Positions 8,986 through 18,204 of a stretch of DNA of 64,000 nt are shown here, one piece after another (within the stretch, counting starts at the first letter, position 1; each line of letters opens with the position of its first letter). Origin of the DNA: Bifidobacterium sp. ESL0682 (GTDB lineage Bacteria; Actinomycetota; Actinomycetes; Actinomycetales; Bifidobacteriaceae); contig NZ_CP113942.1 in assembly GCF_029392815.1 (NCBI RefSeq), positions 930,001 to 994,000 on the forward strand, read 5' to 3'. The position numbers were made by a program, and so were the translations under genes. Below the pieces are notes generated by a model. The model saw only the letters and a program-made list of their open reading frames with translations, was not told where the DNA came from and did no database searches.

Positions 8986-11028
8986 TTACTTCTTCTTGGT
9001 GTACATCTCCGTGTTGAGCAGGTTGGCGTAGTGCTTGATGACCGCGGGACGCTTCACCTTCATGGAGGCGGTCAGCATGCCGTTCTCCTGCGAGAACTCC
9101 TCGGGCAGGAGGATGAACTTGCGCACGGATTCGGCACGGGAGACGCCTTCGTTGGCCTTGTCGACCCACTTCTGCACCTCTGCGCGGACCACGGCGTTAT
9201 TGCAGGCCTCTTCCATGGGCATATCGCGGTCGAGACCGGAGGCGTCAAGCCAGGAACGCAGCGAGGTCTCGTCGACGGTGATGAGCGCCGAGATAAACGG
9301 ACGTTTGTCGCCGAGTACCAGGGCCTGCGAAACAAATTCGCAACGCTGGATGATTTCCTCGATCGGGCCGGGGGCGACGTTCTTGCCACCTGCGGTGATG
9401 ATGAGGTCCTTCTTGCGGCCGGTGATATAGAGGAAGCCGTCATCGCTAATACGGCCGAGATCACCGGTGGCGTACCAGCCGTCGGGGGTGAAGGCAAGCT
9501 CGGTGGCTTCGTCGTTCTTGTGGTAGCGGTGGAAGACGCAGGTGCCTTTGACCTGGATCTCGCCGTCCTCGGCCAGACGAATCGAGAAGCCGGGGTAGGG
9601 GACACCGACCGAACCTTCATGGAACGGCGTGCCCTTCGGATTGAAGGCGCAGGGCGCGGTGGTTTCGGTCAGGCCATAGCCTTCGTAGGCGGGAATATCC
9701 GCACCACGGAAGAAGGCGAGCAGTTCGGGGTCGAGCGGCGCACCGCCGGCGACGAACCATTCGGCCTGTCCGCCGAGCACCTCACGCAATGACTTGTAGA
9801 CGATTGGATCGAAGGCAGCGCGACGTGCGCGTGTGGCGAAGTTGGCCTTGCCGGTTTCGCTGATTTCCTTTTCGTATTCCTGTGCGGCGACCACGGCTGC
9901 GGCGAATGCGACACCTTTGGCGCCGTGTCCCGCCTTTTGCGAGGCGGCATTGTAGACCTTCTCCAATACGCGAGGCACAAGGATGGTGACCGATGGCTTG
10001 GCAACCTGAAGGTCGCTGATCAGTGTCTTGATGCCGCCCGCGATATAGATGCGCAGGTCGCTGGCAACGACAATGTAGTTGACCGCGCGTGCGAATGTGT
10101 GGGCTTGCGGCAGGAAGAGCAGTACGGATTTGCCTTTTTGCTTCAGCAGCTTCGGCATATAGTCGCGCAGATTCAGCGCGGTGGTGCAGTAGTGCTCGTG
10201 GGTCATCTCGACGCCTTTGGGTGCTGCGGTGGAGCCGGAGGTGTAGACGATGGAGCAGAGGTCGGTCTTCTTGATGGAATCGATGCGTGCATCAAGTGCC
10301 TCGTCGCTCACAGACTTGCCATAGTCGCGCAGTTCTTCAAGGGCACCGGCTTCGAGCGTGTAGATTTTCTCGAGCGTCGGGCAATCTTCAACGGCACCGT
10401 CGGCCTTCTCACGCATGTCATTGGTTTCGACGATTAGCAGACGCGAATCGGAATTGTTGACGATGTTGCGAATCTGTTCGGAAGAATCGGTGTCGTAAAT
10501 GGTCGCCAACACACCGCCCACGGCCATTACGGCTGCATCCACGACATCCCATTCGTAGGAGGTGTGGGACATGAAGGAGACGCCGTCGCCTTTGTCAATG
10601 CCGTAATGCATCAGTCCTTTGGCAATGGCGCGAACATCCTCAAGAAATTCGTTGGCTGTTTTGGTCACCCAGGTGTCGTTGGCTTTGAAGGTGTAAAGCG
10701 GATCGTCGCCCATACGCTCCGCGCGCTCGGCATAGAGATCATAAATCGACATGTCGTCGTCAATGGGAGGGTTGCCGGCTGTGGTCACGGTCAGGAGGCC
10801 GGTTTGGTCATCAACGAACAGTTTGGTGGGGTAGCCGGGACCCCATTCATGAGTATGCGGCAGCGTCGAGAAATCGACAGGCTTGACGGTGGCGAGATGA
10901 CGATCGTCGTTGAAGTCAGGGGTCTCCGGATCCTCGGTGTTGACCGGGTGCTCGAAACCGTTCCCCAGGTGGAAGGCTCTCTGGCTCAGCTTCAGCGTTT
11001 CCTTTTTCAGTGAGTTGATGACTGACAC
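8986..11028 (-). CDS. Long-chain fatty acid–CoA ligase (AMP-forming)
   Basis: A 680-residue ANL-superfamily enzyme that activates fatty acids via acyl-AMP to acyl-CoA, probably membrane-associated. The P-loop SIVYTSGSTAAPKGVEMTH lies near residue 262, followed by YEGYGLTETTAPCAFN (A5 motif), DGWYATGDLGRISDDGFLY (A7/A8) and GRKKDLIITAGGKNVAPGPIE, then a C-terminal catalytic region ending in the usual basic tail MYTKKK. The start is GTG at 11028 with GAGGA upstream. It is a single gene flanked by hairpins. Actinobacterial FadD15-like enzymes share this length and the N-terminal extension; the exact chain-length preference is not visible. Confidence 0.88.
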   Translation of the reverse strand: MSVINSLKKETLKLSQRAFHLGNGFEHPVNTEDPETPDFNDDRHLATVKPVDFSTLPHTHEWGPGYPTKLFVDDQTGLLTVTTAGNPPIDDDMSIYDLYAERAERMGDDPLYTFKANDTWVTKTANEFLEDVRAIAKGLMHYGIDKGDGVSFMSHTSYEWDVVDAAVMAVGGVLATIYDTDSSEQIRNIVNNSDSRLLIVETNDMREKADGAVEDCPTLEKIYTLEAGALEELRDYGKSVSDEALDARIDSIKKTDLCSIVYTSGSTAAPKGVEMTHEHYCTTALNLRDYMPKLLKQKGKSVLLFLPQAHTFARAVNYIVVASDLRIYIAGGIKTLISDLQVAKPSVTILVPRVLEKVYNAASQKAGHGAKGVAFAAAVVAAQEYEKEISETGKANFATRARRAAFDPIVYKSLREVLGGQAEWFVAGGAPLDPELLAFFRGADIPAYEGYGLTETTAPCAFNPKGTPFHEGSVGVPYPGFSIRLAEDGEIQVKGTCVFHRYHKNDEATELAFTPDGWYATGDLGRISDDGFLYITGRKKDLIITAGGKNVAPGPIEEIIQRCEFVSQALVLGDKRPFISALITVDETSLRSWLDASGLDRDMPMEEACNNAVVRAEVQKWVDKANEGVSRAESVRKFILLPEEFSQENGMLTASMKVKRPAVIKHYANLLNTEMYTKKK

Positions 11029-11270
11029 GTGCGAATTCCTCGACCTTCTATAGCGGCGTTATTTCATGCGATAAAGCCAATTCTATAGGGTTTGCCGTGT
11101 TTCGTCACCTTACGGTAGCGTAAGGGAAGCTATGTGTCGCAAGGCATTCAGGGTATTCCCGCACCTGCAAAAGCGGTGGTGCGAAACGGTGGTACCACAG
11201 GAAATAACCAAACAAATATGCTCTATAAATCTAAATTTGCTGTAACTGATTGAGATTTGTGATTGTGCTG

Positions 11271-12308
11271 TCAGTTAAAAATCACATATCCTGATATGCC
11301 TTTGGGCTTCTCAAATTGGAACGTCTGGCGCACAAACGCGGTTACGGTTTTCCAGTAGCGCTTGGGATCGGTTGATGCCGCCATCGCGTGCGCCGCTCCG
11401 GGAATCATCAGTTTTTGTTTGACGGTACTGGCGCAAGCACGGAAATTGCGGTCAAGGTTCGCCGGACTGACAAAATCGTCGGCCGAACCATGAATGAACA
11501 GCATGGGAATCGAGGTATGCCGCAATGCTTCAACACAAGAGGCCTCGCTGAAACTGTATCCTGCGCGGTGGCGAGCAATGGAGCTCATGATGCGGATTGC
11601 CGGTCTGGCAATGAATGGCGGTATGTGGTAAAGGTTTTTCGCGCTGTAAAGGAATTGGTCTTCGAGACTGGCATATCCGCAATCAGCGATGGCAGCCTTG
11701 ACGTTGTTGGGTAATTTAGGATTGCCGACTGCGAGCATCACCGTCGCGGCCCCCATGGAGTTGCCGTCGAGCAGGATCTGCGATTTCGGATCGCTGGTGA
11801 CGATGGCATCGATCCAACGTAACAGGTCGCGATGCTCGAGGGCGCCCATACCGATGTAGGTTCCGCCGCTCAATTCATGACAACGGCTGGCCGGAGTAAA
11901 AACAGTGAATCCGAGCTTGGAGAAGCGATGCGCATATTTCGCCATTTCGGCCGGCTCACCGGAATAGCCATGGCAGCAGATGGCGTAAAGATGCTGCGGG
12001 GGATTGGCACAATCCGGGTCGAGCACCCAGCCGTGAAGCCGAACACCATCAAAAGCGGTAATGGTGGCTTCACGCTTCGCATCCTCGAACCATTGCGCGG
12101 CCTCTGTCTCTTCTTGAGCGTCGTAATGGGGTTGCCGTGCAGCCAAGGTGGTGTCCGGTTGGCTGCTGTGGAACAGTGAATGTTTCCAACCGGGTTCAAG
12201 AACGAATCGGAAGAGATAATCGGCTACAGCGTAGAATGCACCTGCCGTGACGGCGCTCGCGCCGAGAAGCGTGCGGGCAACGGTGGTTGCATTCGAACGT
12301 TGGGTCAT
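11271..12308 (-). CDS. Alpha/beta hydrolase with N-terminal signal anchor
   Basis: A 345-residue serine hydrolase (BAAT/S33-like alpha/beta fold) of unknown substrate, probably membrane-attached and facing out. After MTQRSN comes a hydrophobic anchor (about residues 8-30). The oxyanion region is CCHGYSGEPAEM, the nucleophile elbow is GNSMGAATVML (Ser in GxSxG), the acid is in HGSADDFVSP and the histidine in GAAHAMA, so the triad is complete. The start at 12308 is chosen for AAGGAAG upstream; an earlier in-frame ATG exists at 12365. It is divergent from rplY with a gap of about 250 bp, which must hold both promoters. Confidence 0.82.
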   Translation of the reverse strand: MTQRSNATTVARTLLGASAVTAGAFYAVADYLFRFVLEPGWKHSLFHSSQPDTTLAARQPHYDAQEETEAAQWFEDAKREATITAFDGVRLHGWVLDPDCANPPQHLYAICCHGYSGEPAEMAKYAHRFSKLGFTVFTPASRCHELSGGTYIGMGALEHRDLLRWIDAIVTSDPKSQILLDGNSMGAATVMLAVGNPKLPNNVKAAIADCGYASLEDQFLYSAKNLYHIPPFIARPAIRIMSSIARHRAGYSFSEASCVEALRHTSIPMLFIHGSADDFVSPANLDRNFRACASTVKQKLMIPGAAHAMAASTDPKRYWKTVTAFVRQTFQFEKPKGISGYVIFN

Positions 12309-12558
12309 GGCCGGCTTCCTTCCCTTGGCTCGTAGAATTACTTCCATCATAATGCGACGGCGCACAATGTCCGATTGAACACATAATATGATTCATGTTG
12401 TTTCGGCAGATTTTATATCTGTCGCGCTTTGGCGAGGGGAAGCGATTCCCGTTATCGACTGGGCTGAATGTTGAAAGTCTCTTTGAGACTGCGATTTCGG
12501 CGCGTCGGTGCACCGAAACAATGCAGTACATAATGTAAATACATTCAAGGAGATTGTA

Positions 12559-13224
12559 ATGGCAAACACCATTTCCATCGAAGGCGAAGTCCGCGACGAG
12601 TTCGGCAAGGGCGCTGCCCGCCGTATGCGCGTGGCCAAGGAGATTCCGGCAACCATCTATGCAGGTGGCAAGGATCCTGTGTTCGTGAAGCTGCCGATGC
12701 GTGAGACCACGCTGGCACTGCGTCGTACGAACGCGCTGTTCACCATCAAGTATGGCAAGGATTCCAAGATGGCCGTCGTTAAGGACGTCCAGCGCAACCC
12801 TGTCAAGCGCATTGTCGAGCACATTGACTTCTACGAGGTCAAGGCCGGCGAGAAGATCGAGGTCGACGTCCCCGTCTTCGCTATCGGCACCCCGAAGGGT
12901 GCGGCTGTCGCGTTCGTCGACATCCAGCAGCTCCGTGTGCGTGCAAGCGTCGATCAGCTGCCCGAGCGTATCGATGTCAGCGTCGATGGCATGCAGGACG
13001 GCGAGAAGGTCTTCGCTAAGGATCTTAACCTGCCTGAGGGCGTCGAGCTGGTCGACACCGAGGCCGATGAGTCCGTCGTTACCGTCGAGGTTCCTGAGGA
13101 TGCCACTGCTACCACTGCAGTCTCCGCTGATGCTGCGGCAGCTGGTGCCGAGGGCGAGGAAGGTGCTCCTGCCGCTGAAGGTGCTGCGGCTCCTGCTGCT
13201 GACGCCGATGCCGACAAGAAGTGA
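12559..13224 (+). CDS. rplY: 50S ribosomal protein bL25 (CTC form)
   Basis: 221 residues. bL25 binds 5S rRNA; the longer CTC form carries an extra beta-barrel domain, as here. The N-terminal L25 domain (ISIEGEVRDEFGKGAARRMR, residues 4-95) is followed by the TL5/CTC C-domain (residues 96-185), with FAIGTPKGAAVAFVDIQ and an RIDVSVDGMQDG segment. The last 35 residues are an Ala/Glu-rich tail typical of actinobacterial versions. A strong AAGGAGA precedes the ATG, and a clear terminator follows. Confidence 0.94.
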   Translation: MANTISIEGEVRDEFGKGAARRMRVAKEIPATIYAGGKDPVFVKLPMRETTLALRRTNALFTIKYGKDSKMAVVKDVQRNPVKRIVEHIDFYEVKAGEKIEVDVPVFAIGTPKGAAVAFVDIQQLRVRASVDQLPERIDVSVDGMQDGEKVFAKDLNLPEGVELVDTEADESVVTVEVPEDATATTAVSADAAAAGAEGEEGAPAAEGAAAPAADADADKK

Positions 13225-13276
13225 TGTCGCCTCTGACGCAATACGGACATTGCCGTTGATGCGGTAGTTCCGATTT

Positions 13277-13319
13277 TGGCCCGTACCTCCTATCTTGAAA
13301 TGGAGGTATGGGCCATTTT
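13277..13319 (+). terminator. Rho-independent terminator after rplY
   Basis: TGGCCCGTACCTCC (13277-13290) pairs with GGAGGTATGGGCCA (13302-13315) with one G·U pair, followed by TTTTGTTTGTG. This is the clearest intrinsic terminator in the window. Confidence 0.88.
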
Positions 13320-13391
13320 GTTTGTGCTTGCCGCTTATAAGAGTGCTGGTTCGGCTCTTCATCTTTTCATAATGTGAACGATTTCACCCTA

Positions 13392-13438
13392 CTTGTGTGG
13401 TTATGTGCGAAAGTAGCAGCATAACCAAGCGCCACAAG
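13392..13438 (+). promoter_or_regulatory. Possible leader hairpin upstream of ilvE
   Basis: GGTTATG (13399-13405) pairs with CATAACC (13420-13426), and an outer CTTGTG (13392-13397) pairs with CACAAG (13433-13438). It ends 57 bases before the ilvE start. No leucine/valine leader peptide and no T-box sequence is visible, so its role is open; it might be a promoter-proximal structure or chance. Confidence 0.3.
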
Positions 13439-13495
13439 CGTACGGTAAATTAAAATTCTGGCCGCGAGAGTGGCTGAAGTAAAGAAGAAGTGCAA

Positions 13496-14623
13496 ATGAC
13501 TGAGCAATCCCATCATGATCCAGCAGCGTTGTCGCAATTGACAGAGCCGTTCACGGTTCTCGACAACCCGCATCCCGCTTCCGACGCCGAGCGCGCGAAG
13601 TTGATTGACAAGCCGGCTTTCGGCCAGCTTTTTAGTGACAACATGACCCATATGGTCTGGCATAAGGACAGCGGCTGGGGTGACCGTCGAGTCGAGCCTT
13701 ACGGTCCTCTCGCTATGGATCCTGGTGCCTCCGTCCTGCATTATGCACAGGAATGCTTCGAAGGCCTCAAGGCCTACCGCCACGCTGATGGCAGCACCTG
13801 GCTGTTCCGCCCGGATGCCAACGCCGAACGTTTCGCCAACTCTGCCAAGCGCCTGTACCTGCCTGAGCTTTCCAAGGAAGACTTCCTCGGTTCTGTCGCC
13901 GCGCTGGTCAAGCGCGATGTCAACTGGGTGCCGACCCGCCGCGAGTACACGCTCTATATGCGTCCGTTCATGTTTGCCTCTGAGGCATTCCTCGGCGTGC
14001 GTGCGCCGGAAACCGTGGATTATTGCGTCATTGCCTCGCCTTCTGGCCCGTACTTCCCGAGTGGTGTCAAGCCGGTAAGCATCTGGGTGGAAGACAAGTG
14101 GTTCCGCACTGGCCCCGGCGGTACCGGTTTCGCCAAGTGTGGCGGCAACTATGCGGCTTCGATGCTGGGCGAATACCGCGGTGCCGACCACGGCTGCGAG
14201 CAGGTCTGCTTCGTTGACGCTGCCACTAAGACCTACCTTGAGGAACTCGGTGGTATGAACATGTTCACCGTCCACAAGGATGGCCACTTGGAGACTCCGT
14301 CGCTGACCGGCAACATTCTGCCTGGCGTCACTCGTCGCTCGCTTATCCAACTGGCGCAGGACGAGGGCCATGATGTCGTGGAGACCATGATCAAGCTCGA
14401 CGACCTACTCGAGGACATCAAGTCCGGAGAGGTCACCGAGGTCTTCGCTTGCGGCACCGCTGCGATTATCACGCCTATCGGTCGCTTCAAGTCCGAGAAG
14501 TTCGACGTCGAGGTCAATGGCGGCAAGTCCGGCGATTTGACGTTGAAGCTACGTGACGAGCTGCTCGGCATCCAGATGGGCGAGATTGAGGATCCGCATG
14601 ACTGGATGTGGAAGGTCTGCTGA
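13496..14623 (+). CDS. ilvE: Branched-chain amino acid aminotransferase
   Basis: A 375-residue PLP enzyme of fold type IV that transaminates the 2-oxo acids of leucine, isoleucine and valine with glutamate. It is the long BCAT type: YAQECFEGLKAYR near residue 85, the PLP lysine in FAKCGGNYAASM near residue 214, EELGGMNMF, then LPGVTRRSLI and the phosphate-binding CGTAAIITPIGRF. ATG 13496 is chosen; a GTG two codons earlier (13490) is possible. The binding site is only AAGAAGAAG. It is a single gene ended by a hairpin with a T-rich tail. Confidence 0.93.
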   Translation: MTEQSHHDPAALSQLTEPFTVLDNPHPASDAERAKLIDKPAFGQLFSDNMTHMVWHKDSGWGDRRVEPYGPLAMDPGASVLHYAQECFEGLKAYRHADGSTWLFRPDANAERFANSAKRLYLPELSKEDFLGSVAALVKRDVNWVPTRREYTLYMRPFMFASEAFLGVRAPETVDYCVIASPSGPYFPSGVKPVSIWVEDKWFRTGPGGTGFAKCGGNYAASMLGEYRGADHGCEQVCFVDAATKTYLEELGGMNMFTVHKDGHLETPSLTGNILPGVTRRSLIQLAQDEGHDVVETMIKLDDLLEDIKSGEVTEVFACGTAAIITPIGRFKSEKFDVEVNGGKSGDLTLKLRDELLGIQMGEIEDPHDWMWKVC

Positions 14624-14662
14624 GCTGGCTTTTCGCTTCGCTGACTGTTAGTTTTCAGACGA

Positions 14663-14711
14663 CCTGTGGCATTTCCTGAAGTTTCGGGAGTTGTCACAGG
14701 CCGTTTTGTTT
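14663..14711 (+). terminator. Rho-independent terminator after ilvE
   Basis: CCTGTG (14663-14668) pairs with CACAGG (14695-14700), and an inner TCCTGAA/TTCGGGA pairing closes the structure. It is followed by CCGTTTTGTTTGT. It begins 40 bases after the ilvE stop. Confidence 0.75.
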
Positions 14712-14880
14712 GTATATTGAGTGCTGATTGGAACAGCTTGGGTACACTGATGGTTTGTAAATAATAATAGATTTATTTGATTTATGCATTGCAAAATGAA
14801 GGGTGTTTTGTTGCTTCGTTTTGGCCGTTGTTTGGTATAGTGTTTCAACTATCCATACGAATCTATGAAGGATGTGCGGT

Positions 14881-15593
14881 ATGCAATTGGCGCTGGAAAG
14901 TAACGTCTTTTTCTGGGCCATCGAATACATCGCGACCTTCTGCTGCGGCCTGTTGGGCGGGCTTTGCGCCGTCAAGAAAAAGTACGATTTCATCGCCATC
15001 CTCATGACAGTCTGGCTTACTGGCCTCGGCGGCGGCATCATCCGTGACGTGTTGCTGGGCATCTTCCCACCTGTGGGCGTCTCCGATAAAGGACTTGTCA
15101 TCACCTGTCTGTTCGCCAGTGTCACCGTCGCCATCATCTACCCTGAAGTCGACCGGCTCAAATGGATCATGGTTGGCCTTGACGCTTTGGCGCTTGGTCT
15201 CTATGCCGTCAATGGCACGCAAAAAGCGTTGATTTATCACACGTCGGGTATGACGGCAGTGTTCATGGGCCTGATCACAGCCATCGGGGAGGCCTCATTC
15301 GAGACATCCTCATCAACGATGTGCCCGCGGTCATCCGCGACAGCCATTGGTACGCCGTGCCGGCCCTGATCGGCAGCATTCTCACGGTGTTTGTTACCCG
15401 CGCCTACCAAGGCGGGCGGATCCCGTTTACTCTTGAAGTGACCTTCGATATCGCCATCGTCGCCTTCGTCGCCATCCTACGCATACTGTCCGTACGCTTC
15501 GATTGGAAAGTGCCGGGTGCGATTAAGCGACATCACGCCTACTTGCCATTGCCGGCAAAAGATGAGGATGAGAAAACCGACAGCGACAAGTGA
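14881..15593 (+). CDS. TRIC (UPF0126) channel-like membrane protein (apparent frameshift at 15286-15291)
   Basis: About 237 residues once the frames are joined. It is a seven-helix membrane protein of the TRIC/YicG family, a proposed monovalent cation channel. The fold is an internal repeat: the first half has LTGLGGGIIRDVLLG; the second should have AIGGGLIRDILIN, but the read GCCATCGGGGAGGCC lacks one base of the expected GGCGGAGG, so the frame breaks inside the second GGG motif. Both halves are otherwise intact through PALIGSILTVFVTRAY. ATG 14881 is preferred to 14872 because GAAGGA overlaps the latter. Sequencing error is likelier than inactivation. Confidence 0.8.
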
Positions 15594-15618
15594 GATTCAT
15601 TTTACTAAGTCCTGGTTG

Positions 15619-15750
15619 ATGTGTGGAGTTCACATCCTTTTATGCTTGAGTGTCAGAGGTATTTTGTTGTCCGAGCAGGTTGGGAAAATCGATGTACCTG
15701 ACACCAAACCTTCAGCTCAAGGACGTGACTGTCTGAATCACATCTATTGA
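15619..15750 (+). CDS. Small ORF (43 aa) upstream of the ABC exporter
   Basis: The ORF begins MCGVHILLCLSVRGILL and ends GRDCLNHIY, with cysteines at positions 2, 9 and 38 and a hydrophobic first half. It stops 20 bases before the exporter start. I see no convincing ribosome binding site and no double-glycine or lantibiotic-type leader, so it may be chance. It is recorded because a short peptide directly upstream of a lone peptide-type exporter is a plausible substrate or immunity peptide. Codon use does not settle it. Confidence 0.25.
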   Translation: MCGVHILLCLSVRGILLSEQVGKIDVPDTKPSAQGRDCLNHIY

Positions 15751-15770
15751 ATCGACTCAAGGGGAGCAGC

Positions 15771-17684
15771 ATGCCGATTGGTGATAGTACGAGGGATGAT
15801 AAGTCTTCGACAAAGGGGCGTTCTCGCATCTCGTCTCTGACGACATTGCGGAAGTCACTGCGGTTATTGATGGCAGTGGCACCAATATCCGTCATTGTCC
15901 TCCTCATTCTTACTGTGGTGCGGGCCCTGCTGTCGCCCCTACAGATTTTGGCCACAACACAGATCGTGAATTCCGTGGCTACAGGTTTGCTCCCGAAGGT
16001 TATCGATTCGGCGGTACTTTTCGCTGTGGTCCTAGTGGGAATGTTCGTTGCCGAGAACGTCATTAAATATCTATCCGACTCAATTCGAGAAAAACTATCT
16101 TACCGCGCTAATTGCAGTATCGTCGATAAGCTCACTACGCTCGAAACGCAGCAGTTCGAGGATGCGGAGACCTTCGATCGCATACAGCGGGCCGGAGGAG
16201 ATACCGGCGGACATATTTTCAATATATTTGATGGTGCACGTGATTTTCTACAGTCGTTCCTCACTATTGTATCCGTATTCTCTTTACTGGTTTCATGGAA
16301 CAAATGGGTGGCCCTTTTCCTTCTGCTGGCGCCTATTCCAGGTACCATCGGCACATTGATGGCCAGTTCCAAACAGTACAATATCGATTACCAGCGGGCA
16401 GGGGAACAACGCTTGTCGGACTATTATCGTTCGATTCTGACATCGGATAATGCAGCCAAGGAAGTCCATCTGTTTGGTCTGGGTGGTCTGTTGTCAGGGC
16501 GTTATAAGACGCTTATCGGTGGCTTTCTCAAACAGGATCTCGCCATGTCACGTACCTATCTGTGGATTGCGCTTGGCTTGGGGATTCTTACGACTCTGGC
16601 TAATATCGGGGCGGTCGCCGTGGGTGCGATTCAGGCTATGCATACAGGCAATGTCGGGCAGCTGGCCGGTTATATCAGTGCGACAGGGTCATTCGGGCAA
16701 TCGGTATTATACATTTTGGTTTCGGTCTCCAGCATTTATCAGAGTCTGCTTTACGCCGGCAATTGGGTTCATCTCATGGACACTGAGCCGGCTGTGATCC
16801 GCTCCGGCGGCGAGAAACTCGATGACGAAACGCCCGTGACCGTTTCTTTCCGAAACGTAAGATTCGCCTATCCTGGTTCCACCAATGACAAAGAAATTCT
16901 CCATGGTGTCTCTTTTGATCTTCCCGCCGGTCAATGTTCGGCTCTTGTCGGACTCAATGGTGCGGGTAAATCAACGATTGCAAAACTGATTTTACGTGTC
17001 TATGAGCCCACTTCCGGGTCGATTCTCATTAACGGCAGGGATATCAGTGAGTATTCCCGTGCGTCATTGTACGAGAGGTGTTCTGCGATTTTCCAGGATT
17101 ATATACGTTACGAGCGGCCCTTACGTGAGAATGTGGGATTTGGCGATTTGGATGGAATCAACGATGATGATGCCATTGAACATGCGCTTGATTTGGTGGG
17201 TATGAAGGGTCTGGGGCAGTCGCTGCCAGAGGGTCTCGGTACTGTATTGGGAAGACACTTCGAGGGCGGTTACCAACTTTCCATCGGGCAATGGCAGCGC
17301 GTCGCCCTGGCCCGAGCTTTGTTCAGGCGGCCGTCATTGCTTATTATGGATGAGCCGACCGCATCCGTGGACGCTCTTTCCGAGAAGAACTTCTTCGACT
17401 CACTGGATCGGGCGGATAGTACGGAGGAAGGGTCGCGGCGCACTACAATCCTCATCGCTCATCGTTTCACCACCATCACCCACGCCAGTCATATAGTCGT
17501 TCTGCGTGATGGTGATATAGTCGGAGAGGGCGATCACGAGACATTATTGTCCGATTGCCCGTATTACCGCGGTTTATACGAGGCCCAAGTGGTCAGTCAG
17601 CGGCACGAGGATCCTGCATCGATGCTGCGTCCGGAGAATATCGAAGGAATAGGCGTACGTATGGGGTCTGAAAATATTTCGTGA
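15771..17684 (+). CDS. ABC exporter, fused permease and ATPase (peptide-exporter-like)
   Basis: A 637-residue half-transporter with six predicted transmembrane segments in residues 30-330 and a C-terminal ATPase: Walker A LVGLNGAGKST, Q-loop FQDYIRYERPLRENVGFG, signature LSIGQWQRVALARAL, Walker B LLIMDEPTASVDA and H-loop LIAHRF. The segment after the Q-loop resembles class I lantibiotic exporters of the NisT/SpaT kind, but no C39 peptidase domain and no modification enzyme is nearby, so the substrate is unknown. The start at ATG 15771 is set by GGGGAG just upstream. It would work as a homodimer. The region downstream holds the remnant of an HTH gene. Confidence 0.85.
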   Translation: MPIGDSTRDDKSSTKGRSRISSLTTLRKSLRLLMAVAPISVIVLLILTVVRALLSPLQILATTQIVNSVATGLLPKVIDSAVLFAVVLVGMFVAENVIKYLSDSIREKLSYRANCSIVDKLTTLETQQFEDAETFDRIQRAGGDTGGHIFNIFDGARDFLQSFLTIVSVFSLLVSWNKWVALFLLLAPIPGTIGTLMASSKQYNIDYQRAGEQRLSDYYRSILTSDNAAKEVHLFGLGGLLSGRYKTLIGGFLKQDLAMSRTYLWIALGLGILTTLANIGAVAVGAIQAMHTGNVGQLAGYISATGSFGQSVLYILVSVSSIYQSLLYAGNWVHLMDTEPAVIRSGGEKLDDETPVTVSFRNVRFAYPGSTNDKEILHGVSFDLPAGQCSALVGLNGAGKSTIAKLILRVYEPTSGSILINGRDISEYSRASLYERCSAIFQDYIRYERPLRENVGFGDLDGINDDDAIEHALDLVGMKGLGQSLPEGLGTVLGRHFEGGYQLSIGQWQRVALARALFRRPSLLIMDEPTASVDALSEKNFFDSLDRADSTEEGSRRTTILIAHRFTTITHASHIVVLRDGDIVGEGDHETLLSDCPYYRGLYEAQVVSQRHEDPASMLRPENIEGIGVRMGSENIS

Positions 17685-17933
17685 CTTAAGGTATGCTTCA
17701 TCTATCTGCGCTTATTTCGTGGTTGTAAGCATACCAAGTATTTTCCATATGAAATTGCGTGCAGCAATGAGAATAAGATTCGCCAGTGCATGTACTTCTC
17801 GTTGAAACCATTGATTGCCCGTAGATTCTACCATCGCATATCGCTGGAATTCCAGGTATTCGAATTTCTGTCACGCGGCGGAAGTCATAAAAACAGCCCG
17901 GAAACGTGCTTTTCGTCGTGTAGGCGGCATTTA

Positions 17934-18126
17934 TTACGTCGGCTGTTTTGGTTCGTACTTGAGGATGTCGCCAGGCTGGCAGTCCAGCGCCTCACAGATG
18001 CCGGCGAGTGTGGTGAAACGGATGGCGGCGACCCGATTGTTTTTAATTTTGAAAGATTGATAAAACTGAAGATTGCTGAGTCTCGTCAGCAAGAGTATCG
18101 GTATCAAGGTTAGATATTGAGTGCAT
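17934..18126 (-). pseudogene. Remnant of a small XRE-family (YozG-like) HTH regulator
   Basis: The last 35 residues, KNNRVAAIRFTTLAGICEAL then DCQPGDILKYEPKQPT, are an excellent match in pattern to the C-terminus of 65-75-residue Cro/CI-type regulators (recognition helix then CxxLxCxPGD). Upstream, the expected helix-turn-helix start appears only in another frame (SNLDTDTLADETQQSSVLSI from ATG 18126) and is shortened. Frame change plus missing N-terminal residues suggest a decayed gene; the frame change alone could be a read error. Such regulators normally sit beside a small membrane-protein gene, which is absent here. The rest of the 17685-18204 gap holds no other gene I can support. Confidence 0.6.
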
Positions 18127-18133
18127 ATACAAA

Positions 18134-18168
18134 AAGTCCTGTGGTTGCAAAACGTAACCACAGGACTT
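18134..18168 (-). terminator. Rho-independent terminator of rpsT
   Basis: AAGTCCTGTGGTT (18134-18146) and AACCACAGGACTT (18156-18168) form a perfect 13-bp stem with a 9-base loop. On the minus strand it is followed by TTTGTATATGC, preceded within the stem by the two T of GGACTT, so it has the U tract expected downstream of rpsT. Confidence 0.85.
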
Positions 18169-18204
18169 CACTGATCTAAAGGCTTTTGACCTCTAAGTCG
18201 TTTC

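Noticed and set aside
11108..11125. CCTTACG-GTAG-CGTAAGG hairpin downstream of the alpha/beta hydrolase gene
   Set aside because: Seven base pairs and no T tract, over 140 bases from the stop codon; too weak to call a terminator.
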